Shown in pieces: positions 49,993 through 62,552 of a stretch of 64,000 nucleotides of DNA; position 1 is the first letter of the stretch, and each line of letters opens with the position of its first letter. The stretch lies in the NCBI GenBank assembly GCA_000469685.2, contig LS997565.1, positions 37,351,819-37,415,818 on the forward strand, written 5' to 3'. Source of the DNA: Haemonchus contortus (Eukaryota > Nematoda > Chromadorea > Rhabditida > Trichostrongylidae). A model generated the notes under the pieces. It was not told the DNA's origin. It did not search any database and saw only the letters and a program-made list of their open reading frames with translations. A program made the position numbers and the translations under genes.

Positions 49993-52900
49993 CCACAAGA
50001 AAATCTATACCTCACATTGTTGCGTTCAAAGGATACACTACCGGCATTTCCATGCCTTCTCCGGAATTTCGTGGAATGTTGTGGAAGTTTATATAGAGTC
50101 GACAGCTATTTAAGAATACTACCTACTTGTAAGCGCACAACATACTCGGCTCCCTCTTCCTCCCTGACACACTCTATAATAGATCAACTGCCATCCCATA
50201 TCGACACATACTTCTAGTTCGAATCCAGCGACTCCGCTGTTGAAGCTCATCGAAAATTATGTCGGGTATTTGGCTCAATACCTTTTTTCCTGTACACGCC
50301 TCTTTTCAAAGTTCCAGAGTTGGAAACAAGAAAGTCAAAGATGATCCTCGATTTAGTCAAGTGATTGCGATATCATTAATAGGGTGCACAAATACAAATG
50401 AGGAAAGTTCTTCTATAGTATTTCGAACACTCTTGAAAAATCTGGGCTTCGGCAAAAATTTGGACAGATACTCTCTCATCACCCTGATTGGTATCCGCGG
50501 ATGAAACACGTCGAGATGTGAGATGAAGTTCGCTGAATTCATAAGTGCACGAAGAATATGATCGAGAAACTTTTCATAAACTCCGTCCCATTGTAGATTG
50601 GATTATCATCGCTTCCTTCTGACACGAGTCCAAATAGTTGCCATGCTCAGAAAGTGCCCTCGAAGTCCCGTCCCTCGATTGCTGCGCTTTGGAAAGAGTT
50701 ACATAACAACATGCTGGACTGGAAGGAGTCGTTCCATTTCTCCCAACTTCTAATAGGAAATGAATGCGTGAATGCTTAATCATCCTGAAAAGGGCATCCA
50801 GCAATGCAGCAGAAAGCAAAGAAAACGTGGCGTTATACTTCCGTTATTGGACACCAACATTTGGTGTCCAAGGTTTTTTCGATAAAGAAATTATAAGCGT
50901 GGAAAATCGACAGTATCTGGATTTTCCCTCATCAACTCAACGAAATTCTTTTTGCACACAATCCTTCTAAACACCAACTTGGTAAAGTGAATTGGATTGG
51001 AAAAAATGAAGGAATGGGTTGAACTACAGGTGACATATATGAAATAGTAGTCATGATCACCTTACAGAGGGCTTTCTTCAGCGTACATAATGGTAATGTG
51101 ACCATTGGCTCACGGTAACGAACCAGTATACCGAATACACCAGTAGTAACGGCACACCTAACGACTAGATCCTCTTGAACTTCAGTAGGACCGTCATGTT
51201 GCTGATTCGGTTGGACACGAGGATGACAACAGAAGCAGATGTGGAAGCCCGCTGCCTGTCCTCGCCTATATAGCGACAGTTGGAGATTTAGTTGGAGCAG
51301 GCATTAGCCATTGGTCTTCAAAGGGAAGGCTGTAAAAGGGCAGGCAACCTATGAAGGGAACCTGTCGAATACTACCGACATTACGATCCGTATCCTCGCG
51401 GGCAGCGCGCTGGGCTCTACTCTCTTCTCTGACCACCCTTGGGGGATAGATCCTTCATGAGCCAATACTTGGGTCATCGTAACCTCACTTGTAAGTTATG
51501 GATCTATTTTATAAGCATGCAAGCCCGTAAGCTCATGCTGCACTGTTCACAATCCGTTAATTGTCTCAGTGTAGGTGCTTCCCAAATGCTCCTGTCAGTT
51601 TAGTAGGCTAGAGCGTAGTGAAGGCGATAAGCAAAGGAATAATAAGCTGATAGAATAATGACGACTTATCATATATGAATTGGAAATGAAAAAAATAGAA
51701 ATAGGCGGAGCGATGACACAAAAAAGTAGATAAGCAAATGGTATGAAACAGTAGGGAATGGTCAGATAACCAATTGGAATCAGGCTGTGGAATTTATAAG
51801 GTCTATAAGAAGAGCAATACGGAAGGAGGCGACGTGGCCTCCCAGATAAAACTTGAAATAAGTTCTGACGCCACTAGCTCAAACTTATCCATGGGGGCAA
51901 AAACTAGACGTAGACTGAAGAAGGGAGCAATTCATAATTGACTTTCTTCCAAGTCTTCCCTGCTGAACCCCCGCAGCAAAGATCGTTCGGGAGGGGAGCA
52001 TTTATGGGCAGACAAAATTCTTGGCGAGTCATGCATAACAAAGAATCCTCACCGTCTAAGCGAACGTTAGAATTCAATGGGGATCCAAACATCTGTTTCA
52101 CTAAGTAAACATCAGGTCTCAAACAGTAAGTAGGCAGTTAGGTTGTAGATTTTACAAGTGGAGAAGGGACGCCGTAAGGAGGTGGTATAGTAGCTGAAGT
52201 TCTGGTCAGGACTTCCCATAAGTAAGGAAGTCCCACGAGGGATTTATAGGGGTATGAAACAAGATCAATACACTTTGGAAAAGCGGGGTCCTGCAAGATA
52301 TTGAGTTAGGAAGCAAAACAAAAGCATTCAGAAGCAAAAAAGGTTGTAAGGATGCCTGGAGGTCAAATGAGCGACGAATACAGAAACTGCATATGTCAAT
52401 TTTGAAAACATGGAGGAGCTGGGCTGGTTCAGTCAGTATTCGGAGACGACACTTCAATATCTGGCCAAGGATTTCATTACCCCTCTGTGAGCAGAAATGA
52501 TTGCTTGCTCCGGTTTTGGAAGACTTCCTAGAAAAGCTTCATCACTCGTCCACCCTCTCCTTTCTGAGAAAATGAAATTCTGCAGATGGAGCTGGTTTTT
52601 TGCAGTGATGGATAGCAGTGGAATGGATTTATGTTAAAGGCGGATATGTATTTACATGTGCTCCAGCAACCTCTCCGAAATGGACATCACCGCTGATCTG
52701 TACCCTCTGCCCGATAGAAATAGGATAGAAAGATGAAAAGGGCAAATGAAATGAAATGAAAAGTCCAAGTCACCGTTCAGTCTTCATTTCTCGGTTCAAC
52801 GAGGGTAAAATGCAGCTCGGGATCAGACCTTGTGTTGGCTCATCCTTTGAGACTTGTGGTACCGCAAAAGTATAAATACATCTTACTAATAATTCCGGCC

Positions 52901-54358
52901 GAATGTTTCGTGAAATATTATTCCTTCCGGCGGAACTCATTCCGACAGGTCTCATCAGCCTGTTGGAAAGGGCAAATCTGGGAATTCGAGACTGGCTTGA
53001 GAGCCTTCAGAAGCCACTCGACTTAGTAGCAGTGTTCTATAATTAAAGCCTCCAGTCAAGTGAAATGGACCGATTCGAGAGGTAACCCTGGATCAGACTG
53101 AGCGTGAATGCAATTTTATATCTCATCTTCTCATCCAAAGGATCTAGCCTGATCAAAATGGTAGAAATAAGAGGAGCCCCCCCCCCCCAAAAGCTCCTTT
53201 ATTATGTAGTATATTAGAATGTAGTAGTTCAATCGGTGGAATTTCTCCAGACAGCATATGCAATCAATGAGGGCGCCCCTGGAATCACTAGGAATGGCAG
53301 TGGGTCGGTGGACCATGTGAAGACCCTAGCGCCTTATTGCGTACGATTACTTCAGGAAAGAAACCTTCCTTTGAAAAATAAAAATGAAAAATGGTCGCTA
53401 GACTAACAGATTTTCGAAAAAGTCTATCAGGAAAACGAGGATAAAAAGCCTCACAATGTGCACCATTCGTTCGACTCTCTCGAAGGACCGCTGAGATCCG
53501 GAGTAGATTAGTTCGATTGAGGACTGCATTGGAGAACGGCTGTTTTCCTAACCCGAGAAGTACTTTAATGAGGAGTGGAACTCGTTGGAATTAGCTTCAT
53601 CCGAATAAAGCTGCCCGGAAGTCAGGGAGCAGCGGGATGACAAGCCCGAAAGTTGTGGGTGGAGAGGGTGGGAATGAGTGGGGGATTAACGAAGTGTCAA
53701 AATCCAATGTTTGTTCGATGCTATAGAGTTCCATGCATATATTCCCTTGAATGCAAGCGCAAACGTTTGGCGGATAAGAAAAGATTAGGGGATGTGCCAG
53801 TTCTGAGCAAAGGGTAGTCCTCAAGAGCATGTGCACGCAGAAAGGCAATTGGGTGGAAACGAAGAAAAACGTCGAAATGAGCTAGCATAAGGGGGATTGA
53901 CAGGCGTGTAATAAAACTGGTACACTTCAATTGTGGTAAGCCTAGCTTTATGACATGGGGGTGTAGACGAATAACTCCTAAAAGAAAAGGGAATTACCGC
54001 TCTTTATTTTATGATTTCGACGGAGAGCGATGACAACAAGTGAGTGCGGTATGCGTGGTGTGGCATGATGATTGCGGGATGAGGAGTAGAGGAGGAGGAG
54101 GAGGAGCAGGAGAGAGGGAGCGGCTGAAGTCTCAGTCCCTCATGGCACTCAACGGAGACGACGAGAAGGCTCGAGGCGGCCGATAATGGATGAAGTCGCG
54201 CGGCTATCAGCATAAATCAAGCGCTCGCACGAAGCTACCGCCATCCGGCCTCGGATGCACACCACAGCCGAATTCACACAATCGCTTCCGCCTCCACCAC
54301 TACCGTATAGGATCGTAAAGCTGGGAGCTCGGCATGCCACAGTAAGGATAGCGATGGA
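49993..54358. other. Gene-poor stretch between two SINE copies
   Basis: No gene is supported. It contains the second copy of a diverged repeat (50200-50345), a C12 run at 53177-53188 and, at about 54000-54350, a GC-rich purine/pyrimidine-biased block with GAGGAGGAG repeats. A short word at 52816-52850 recurs at 54719-54750 (GGGATC.G.TCTTGTGTTGGC-like). Otherwise nothing. Confidence 0.4.
50200..50345 (+). repeat. Diverged repeat unit, copy 2 (partner at 48184-48345)
   Basis: This is the counterpart of the unit about 2 kb upstream in the same orientation: TCGACACATACTTCTAGTTC, then AATCCAGCGACTCCGCTGTT, then GTACACGCCTCTTTTCAAAG and ACAAGAAAGTCAAAGATGAT. Identity looks to be around two thirds; I could not align it formally. 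Confidence 0.45.
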
Positions 54359-54655
54359 AAAGGTAAAGGATAAAGCCGTTAGGCACCGGTCGATCCTGTC
54401 TGAAGGATGCGCCGCGCACTGGACCTCCATTCAGAATCGTAGTAGTGTATAGAATGCTTATGTGGCCTGTACAATGACTTGCGGGTGACCATACGATGTA
54501 TAAGTCAGTGCTTTCATCCTCCCAGACGAGTCTGGTACCAATTAAGCGATTCCGCAGGTATGGGAGGCTTGGTTGGCCTAGGCGGATATCAATCCTGGAT
54601 TCGAACTCGTGACAATGCGTGTGTGATAGCACGCCACCTGCTACTAGACCACCGT
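54359..54655 (-). mobile_element. SINE with tRNA-like head, copy D
   Basis: The minus strand shows the head GGTGGTCTAGTAGCAGGTGG, a B-box region GAGTTCGAATCCAGG, the AAGCCTCCCATACC segment, TACCAGACTCGTCTGGGAGG, the CACCCGCAAGTCATTGTACA block and ATTCTGAATGGAGGTCCAGT, ending near a TTTATCCTTTACC tail. It is well conserved relative to copy C. No clear target duplication is seen. Confidence 0.82.
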
Positions 54656-57600
54656 TTTACTCTCGATGTCTACATTTCTTGCTTCACCGTTAACCACGAC
54701 GACGGGACTAGGCGGCCCGGGATCCGGTCTTGTGTTGGCGCACCCACCGTTTCCCAGCCTTGATAGCCCAACTATTGTCACGCTGTTCCAATCCTTTGTG
54801 CTTTAATTATCGATAAGATAAACATCCTTTTTTCCCAGAAGAAGTTTTAATCAAAAGGGAAGCAGGTGACCTTTACTATGGGAGAGTGACTGTCACTTTA
54901 TGAGTCGACAAGTGGCTCGAGAGGGATCTAATCGAGCGCCTCCGAGAGAAAAATGAAAGTTTCACCGCCTCAATTCTGTGCATTTTTTTATATTGAACCG
55001 CAATATCACCATTTAGTGACTGCTATTCACTACTTACCATCAACGTCTCTCAATTCACTGATAAGATGGGCCATTTCGTAGGCAGGGGATTCAAAAAGCT
55101 CCAGAAAAATATAAATGTATTCAGAATGTTTACCAAAACAAAAGAATACCTCCTCGAGTAAGTTTTAGAGAATTGATAAAATGGCCGAAGCCAGTCCATC
55201 AATGGTATCATATTGTCAGCAGAACATACCCTGACCCCTTCTTCAGAGGGAACAGGGAGAAGGCCCGTTGATAAGGTTTTCTATATAACAAAAAGCTCAT
55301 TTCACGCTAGAAGTAAGAAACCGTGGCACGCAACTTACCCAAAAGAAAAAAAGACTCCACGAATCAAAAAATAGGCCCTTCCTCCCTGAATATGGTGGTT
55401 TAGCGAGCTACCCACACTTCCAAAAACTCCAGCATACCTTAGCGCCTGGGTAATGGGGCAGTGTGTTAAGTCACGGTTTACGCCATGAACTAGCCTAGCA
55501 CCGGAACATGTTTAGGTTCCCAAAAGGTAAAGCCTTCGTGGAGGAAACTGTGAGCCTCTGCTTGTAGTTAGATCTATAGGCAATAACTAAAATTCCAGAG
55601 AAGATTCCTGAAAACCTAGTCAGAGCAGAGAGCACCGCAATCATCATAAGTCACGGCACCACCACTGACGATTAGAAAAGCACGTGTCACTAACGCCATA
55701 TGATAAACTATCGGAGAACTCATGACTTGAAGAGCTGTTTACTTTTGTTTTTTAGTTTTTATGGAACTTTACGAAGCTACAAGAACCAGGTACTTCCGAG
55801 CGGATCGGTCCTTATTGATTAACTAAAGACCGACTTTTATCAGACTCGAGTCGCATTATTCCTTCGTAAAGCAATAAACCATCACTGATAAATAAGCCAG
55901 CCCTACGACATCTGAACTGTACCAATGGTCTCTAGAATATCGATAAAAATCGTTTACAATGTGATCATAAGAAACTTTGGAAAAAATTAGGCGAAAAAAG
56001 TGAGGTCCTGCGGAGAAAAGGATCAAAACTGTAAGAAGACAGAGAGGCATTCTTGTTCCTATCACCCAGAACACGTTCCAGAACGTTACAGGAAGGAGTA
56101 TCACAGGCAGAAACACAGTTAACAGTAGGAAATTGGGAACGTTCGGGGAAGACATAACTAAGTAGGAGTTCACTGAAAAAAGAAAATCCGATGAGGAATA
56201 AGGTCGAGAGAATTCCATTTATGGGAGAGGGTGGTTTCAGAAAAGGAGTGGAAGAAAGAGCGAAAGCGAATAGATTTTCGACTCCCCACTGCGGCGGTCG
56301 TTGAAAACGATCGCTGAACGGTGCCAGCTGAAGAAAACTAGAGAAAGCCCCCCGAAAGCCTGAACGCGGTGTAAACATTGCCTAGCGATAATCGTTAAAG
56401 TAACGAGAATACTATTGAAAAAGGACGACGCTACTCATCGTACTTCACACTGTCATCCTATTTTATTCACTGGGAAATAATCACTGGGAAAGGGTAAAAA
56501 ATGAGAAATTGAACCTCAAATCAAAAGGTGAGCCATGCACTTCACATTTCCTGCGAAACGGCAAAGCAGTGGAAGACGAAACTTGTTTTGCGGTTTACAC
56601 CCATCGACCAACGCTTAATGCAGTGTTTTTGTTTCCCCAGAAAAGTTTGGAACAGTTCTCATCTTCTCATATGTTCACCCTCTTAATTCCCGAAAACGGT
56701 TCCTCAGTTGGCACATTTCATCCTGTTCTTGTCTTATCTGCCCACTGCCTGCCACCTATTCACCGTCGGAGTTCCCATACATCAGGGTGACTCTGCCCAG
56801 GTCAATCAGACGCTGGTAATTCCAGACCGTATCTGAAGCTATGGGAACTTCGACGGTAGCTAGGTGACAGGCAGTGGGCATATAAGACAAGAGCAGGATG
56901 AAGCGTGCCAACTAGGGAAATCCCGGGACATGAGAGAAAGTCTAGGAAGTGGCTAGTTCAGAGAAAAACGGGATGAACCGAATGACCTATCCGTTGAAAC
57001 AGTGGGGATAGCTTCCCTGCCCACGCAGGAACTTTCTGAACCAAAACCCTTTCAAAATAGTAAAAATGACACAAAAATCGACTATAGGAATGGTTAGAAA
57101 GAGGAAGTAAAACGAAAGCTACACGATTGTCATTGGGCGAATGATTGGACGAACAAACACGAGCCCGATGGATGGAGCAGCAGCCTGCGGGTGTGCGCAG
57201 CTTTCTACATAGCTGTCACTGATGTTAGCTGACATCGACGTTGCTCCCCCCCCCCTCTCGTAACTCCTTTGGAAATTCTCAATTAGTTGCCTGTCTGTGT
57301 AGGCTTATCGATCGAAGCTGTCATTACTCTCTCCAACGACACATACATTAATACACAATTACTGGCCAGAATCATTTACGACACGACGGACTGACTGAAG
57401 AGGTTCCGAAGGCATCGCATTTATGAAAACTGCCTAGGCTACCCGTCCCTTCCGCCTAGTTGACTAGGTTGGCGTCCGGGCGGTTGGGTATTTTATAAGA
57501 ACAACGAAAAGACTGAAACTTCCATGCTCCAAGGGGAAAGAACTGCCAAATCTCGTTGATGATTCCAGAGACCGCATGAGGGGGAGCGATTTCGGTTGGA

Positions 57601-59400
57601 CTCAGAAGAGTTGGGTGGAGAAGCATGTCTTAGGAAAGTGTTGCACCGTTACCTTTGTGTTTCAAACACGTTCTCACCACTACATGATTTGGCCACGCCC
57701 TCTTGAATCGATCAAATTCCACGTTTTTTTCGCTGGATTGTCCTGTTTCGATGATAATCTTCTTAAGAACAAAGGATTTTATGCTTTGATTCATAGCCCA
57801 CGACTTCAAGCTCATAGTAATCACATTTTACCCTTAGATGGGTCAAGGGTATCAGATTACCCAAATCTAATGGGTAGCGTTTGTCGCCCTCGATAAACAG
57901 GAGATTTACTGGGTAGTAACAATTCGAGAAGATCATCAGCAATACATGGAAATAGAAAATACCAGAAAACACGTCAATTCCCCAGGTTGGGAAAGGTTTT
58001 AATAAAAGCGTGACGTGATTAATCGGGGATCGGGGATCCCTCGCTACGCTACGCAGCCTCTGCTGCCGACCAGCCGCTGCCGCGCCTTCATCGAGAAGAC
58101 GGTGTAAAACACCATCCTACACATTTTAGATGCAGGGAGATTCATAGCGACATTTGGACGCAGAAACTCGTCCGAGCTCATCATTTGGGATATCTATATG
58201 ATACAGCAACGAAAGAAAAAAAGCGATAACTCGTCCGGGTAAGGAACAAAATAGGTAATTTTGGAAAAACTCTTCGGTCTATTCGATTGCCACGGTTCAA
58301 ACTTGGAAGATCCAAAGCTAGAAACATGCTCTTTGGGATTAGGGAAGAAGGAAGGAAGTAGGAATTATATCGATTAATCTGTAATAGGAACAACTGGATT
58401 CTTCCTACACAAGAAACTAGGACATAATAGAATGTACAGCGCCCCAGTCTGAGGGCCAATTTCATTTCGTCTTGGCTCAGCTCAGCTGAATTCTCTAGCT
58501 CAATCAGGAAACGTCCAGATGACAACCGCTTAATCGAAAACTTACAAAAACGACGAATAAGTCGGTTGTCTTGGCGCTCCCAAAGACACACATCACACAT
58601 CCTCAACCTGACAACTGTCAGAAACGGATCTGGAAGAGGGGGCACCACGGCGGCCCTGGGCACCGAATATTCATGTGTTTTTGGCTGTGAGCGACAACCC
58701 TAGAATGGCATAGCAAGGGAGAGTTGTCACACAAACGGCAACAGCGCTCTGACACTACTATCCACGAGGCGATAAGCTAGCAACACACACACATGCTTGC
58801 TTCTAACGCTTGTTGGGTGGTCTTATCGACTTGGGAGGAGGAATCGATGAACGAAGTTCATTTCATCGGGGACATTTCCGATGACATCAACTTCTTGAAC
58901 GGACATTCCTCTGAAGAGAGCTAGAGCAACAATGGCAATGGAACCCTTCAACGTTTGTGGGGGAGGAATTCTTTGAGTGCCTGGAGATTTCTCCGGCTAT
59001 TAAACGCAAGAATGAAATTAGAGACATCTGGTCCTTCGCAGATCAACCCCACACGCCTGATGGTAATATTCCTCAAGAAAACATAACAAACATGTACGAA
59101 AACGAAGCAAGAACCATGGCTAGATCGTAAAAGTGTGGGAGAAAAAGAACCCCACCCGAATAGTTCAGCCCTGTCAAGTAGGCAGAGATCAGTTCAGTTG
59201 TAGAAGAGCGAGGGAGCTTCGAGAGATTGATAAAGGGTTACAGGAGGAACTAGCAAATCTATGATATGCCTTCAGCTGGCATAGATATCGTTGACAACCG
59301 ACAGTTGGATCATGAGGAGAGGCTGGAGGCGAACAAATTCATGGGTGATAATGAAGAAGACGTAACAAGTAATTGAAGACCGCTGAAGCAGTAATTCAAG
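54656..59400. other. Gene-poor stretch with a large fold-back element
   Basis: No gene is supported. A fold-back element sits at 56700-56919 and a C-run near 57246-57256. Long minus-strand frames at 55856-56378 and 58181-58663 arise opposite purine-rich DNA and lack recognisable domains. From about 58800 to 59380 the plus strand carries frayed acidic coding-like words (EEFFECLEISPAIKRKNEI, then SFADQPHTPDGNIPQENI) interrupted by stops, probably an old mobile-element or gene remnant. Confidence 0.4.
56700..56919. repeat. Fold-back element with arms of about 80 bp
   Basis: The left arm 56700-56779 (TTCCTCAGTTGGCACATTTC, through TGCCCACTGCCTGCCACCTA, to GTTCCCATA) and right arm 56840-56919 are reverse complements with scattered mismatches, around a loop of about 60 bp. 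It is non-coding. An open frame at 56509-56790 runs into the left arm by chance. Confidence 0.8.
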
Positions 59401-59439
59401 ACAACATACAAACACACGTTCGTAGTGTTTCTAGGCTCG

Positions 59440-59730
59440 AACTGGAAGGTACCAGTTTGTCGGCCAGTCAACCAGTCAGCCCAGTCAAGTCAGCCGGCCA
59501 GCAGTGCCGGCGGAGGCCAGAGGGGTAAGCACGGAGAGAGGCTAACGACGACGCTGGCGGCGGACGAAGGGCTGCAATCGATCGCAGCCCCGCCATCACA
59601 CCCCCCTGCCCGTCCCCCGTCCCACCCCAGTGCTTGCTTGCTGGCTTGGCCTGCTCGCTTGCCTCTGATCTCTCGCCCTCACTCGCGGAAGCTGCCGGTT
59701 GAACCGGCCTAGCGACGCCACCGGGTTGCC
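59440..59730. promoter_or_regulatory. GC-rich block, possible promoter or 5' end region
   Basis: This is a CpG- and C-rich island with GCCGGCGGAGG, CCCCGCCATC and CCCGTCCCCCGTCCC words and CCAGTCAA/CAGCC repeats, next to a candidate minus-strand exon at 59596-60018. Composition stands out sharply from the AT-rich flanks. Its direction of use is unknown. Confidence 0.25.
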
Positions 59731-60018
59731 GCCGGTGGCCGCTATATTCATTTGTGGCCAGGTTCTAAGGCTTCCCATGCCACCAATTCCATCTCCCAGT
59801 AGGAGCTGAATAGATTCGGATTTCGCATACGAACTCAGAGCTAGAATATCTTCTGTGGTTGCCGATAGCAGCTGCCCCTGTGAATAGAACTTCATTGAGC
59901 GCAGCGGCGAGCTTCTCATCGACAGCTGCACCGGTGACTGCAACATCGGCGGCGGTAACGCCCGAAATTGATTCAGCTCGAGTTCGATATTGAAATTAGA
60001 TGTTGGAAGAACTGGTTG
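59596..60018 (-). CDS. Possible coding exon of an unidentified gene
   Basis: After a possible acceptor (TCTAACAACAG) the minus strand stays open for about 140 codons: QPVLPTSNFNIELELNQFRA, then PPPMLQSPVQLSMRSSPLRS, MKFYSQGQLLSATTEDILAL and SSYAKSESIQLLLGDGIGGM. Composition is protein-like (Ser, Leu, Gln, with a regular hydrophobic pattern) and unlike the neighbouring noise. The last third runs into the GC-rich block and is less convincing; a donor such as the GTGGCG near 59725 may end it sooner. I do not recognise the product and see no partner exon. Confidence 0.3.
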   Translation of the reverse strand, partial: QPVLPTSNFNIELELNQFRALPPPMLQSPVQLSMRSSPLRSMKFYSQGQLLSATTEDILALSSYAKSESIQLLLGDGIGGMGSLRTWPQMNIAATGGNPVASLGRFNRQLPRVRARDQRQASRPSQQASTGVGRGTGRGV

Positions 60019-62278
60019 CTGTTGTTAGAGACGAAGGTGAAGCAATTAAGCTCCCAGTACTGGACGTTTTTTCCGTTCAAGCCCACATTACTCGGCCAAA
60101 AGTTTGACTGCTTGCAACATTACTGGTACAAAATGATTGTTCTGGTAGATTCTCCTTCCCTCTACAATTTAATACGGTTATACGGAACCCAAGGAGATGA
60201 GACCTGAACAGAGCCCCTGATTCCTCATAATCATTAACCTAAAAGATAAGATCTGAGCATCAGTTCCAGCCTATTTTTTGCAGTGATGTTAAAACATTGT
60301 AAAATTCACATCAGCTGTTGGATGCTCCCAGATGCGGTCAGTTCACAGGAAATGAAATGGGTAGGATACGGTAGCACCCACACCGGAATCTAGGGGCTCT
60401 GGCTCATTATGAGTGCCTTAGAACCAAGAAGTGGGTATCAAACCAGTAGCCAAACCGGTACCCTCCATAAATTAAAAAAATGAAAGTAGAATTTGAGCTG
60501 TGACTGCTACAATGAGTAAAGGAATAAGCCAAACAAGCAATTACTACTAACGCCTTGTATGGGAGCCAAAAGCGTGGCGCATTCTTAAAGAATCGATGGA
60601 GTACTTGCAATTTCGTGAACATATGAAATGTAGGTAGGGAATTGATGAACTATACGGAATGTTTTAAGCATATTGTGGGTCTTTCTTCCCGTAGAATCGG
60701 GGAGAGTTGTGAGCTGTGGGAGCTATCGCTGCAGTACAGCCGATTTATGGCTCACGAATGTCCCATCTGTGATCACTTAGGACGCTGAACGGACATTATA
60801 GACTCCGGACTTGACTGGAGAAGACCCTCAATAGCTCATGAGTAACAAAAGAAAAACACGTTCAATAACATCCAGAACATCCAGTTTCTTTACAATATGA
60901 CATATATGTATCTAAACGAGAATCCTAGAACGTCAATAGAGCCCCAAGCGAAGGTTCCGTAAACAAAACAGGCTGTGGAGGCGCTCTCAGCTACTTCTTT
61001 AACACCCATGAAACACAAGAAATACCAGTTGTAAACCCTCAAACTTTTCTCTTGCAACTTCTTCATGGGTGGTGATAGGGAGGGAGGCTCCTGGGTTCTT
61101 TTGGAAGTGATTGGTTGAAGGAATTTCCATCGGGACCGCCTAACGTTCCAACCTGATCGTCCTCCTTGGAGGCCCAAGGTTCCACCATTTCGGATTCCAC
61201 TACCACACTTTGCCGTCAATCAGTAAAGGCGTAAACAGGCAGGATATATTGGCGTTCAACCTTAGTTCTTACAAGTAACGCCGAATTGTGGTAGCGGAGT
61301 TTTCCGCCCAAACAGTAGTATCCTATTTTGAACTTGAACTGAACTTATTTTGCATCTTGTTTAAGTTTCTCTTCAAAGTCTTGACAAATGTCGAAACAGT
61401 TTGAGGTTAGGGAGGGTTGGTGGAGGAGGATAAATCTGGTCTTGAACTACTTTTGGGCCTCCGAAAGGTTACTGGCTGGAGCGAGAGTGTGGCAGAGAAG
61501 CCTTTTGCGTCAATGGTAGAAGCCTGAGCCTCCAAAGACGAGGTCTAATAGGAACGATAGGCTGTTCAACCAAAGTTTCATTGCCATGGCACACTGAAAA
61601 CCTGTTTATCCTACATACATATAACTATTTGCATAGTTAAGAAGCTCGTTACTATATTGTGCCTCACGCAAGACCGATCAAATGTACTAACCTTTCCAGC
61701 AGCGACTTAGGGACGTTTGAGAGGTTCACCACCACCCCTGAACTTCTTTAATATACGAACTTCTAATGACATCCAGGATAATTCACAAAAACATATCCTT
61801 CTGATTACTTTTGAAAACACTTTATGGGCTAGAAACTTAACAACCAGAGCCCAAGCGGGCAATGGTAGACCATGAAAGCGATGCAATAAGTGGAAGGGCG
61901 TCAAATCCGCTTTATATGAAGGTGGTATGTGCCCTGTCCAATTTAATCAAGTCTTCTATAATTCATTGTCGGGCATTTGGCCCTAACCTTTCCGAAATCC
62001 CTAATGCTCCTTCGAGAAGATAAGAAATTGGAGTTGGAGTGGAAAAACTGGGGTTGAACAGAGAAATGGATAATATTATTTTCTTAGTATCGGAATGTAC
62101 CTCTGTTAAATTGCAATCAGGGACCAATCACCCAAAATGACTGACAATGAAAAAGCAGTTATTTATCCCTGGGACTAAAGGGAAAACTTTATTTAGGTGA
62201 CATTATCTGCGATCCATAAAGTGGTCTTCAAAGCATCATTGAGAATGTATCATATGTAGTCAAATCGAGAGAGGAATG
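60019..62278. other. Intergenic stretch without recognisable features
   Basis: Only short overlapping frames are present. A minus frame at 60890-61219 has 109 codons but no family resemblance or splice context. Nothing else stands out. Confidence 0.4.
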
Positions 62279-62552
62279 TAGTGCCAAGTGGGTGCACTAC
62301 CACATTATGGTTTGGGGATTGAACCCCGGTCTCATACACTCTTGATCAGAACAGTCTTTCTTGCTGTTATCCTCCAAGACAGTGCCTTCTTTCCATCCGG
62401 TGTCGGTTTGGTGACACGAAACTCGTCTGGGAGGAGAAGAGCACCGACTTGTACATGAGCTGGTCACCGCACGTCAATGTAAAAGGCACAAACACATTCA
62501 AACGCTACAATTCTGAATGGGAGCCGAATGATGTGGCGCATCCCGAGAACGG
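62279..62552 (+). mobile_element. SINE with tRNA-like head, copy E
   Basis: The plus strand opens with GTAGTGCCAAGTGGGTGCAC and a B-box-like GGGGATTGAACCCCGG. It continues with CGAAACTCGTCTGGGAGGAG, AGCACCGACTTGTACATGAG and CTACAATTCTGAATGGGAGC, ending at CGGGATTTGTT. The order matches the other copies. The middle segment is more diverged than in copies B to D. Confidence 0.7.

Noticed and set aside
49814..50113. 99-codon frame, with similar frames at 20800-21060 and 54479-54763
   Set aside because: All three lie inside copies of the same SINE, so their mutual similarity is that of the repeat, not of a protein.
55856..56378. Two overlapping minus-strand frames with hydrophobic stretches, resembling a membrane protein
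   Set aside because: The other strand is purine-rich, which by itself gives Phe/Leu/Ser-rich open frames. Two frames are open over the same DNA and neither has a known domain or splice signals.
58181..58663. 160-codon minus-strand frame
   Set aside because: No recognisable domain, opposite A-rich DNA, and no supporting neighbouring exon. Length alone is not evidence here.
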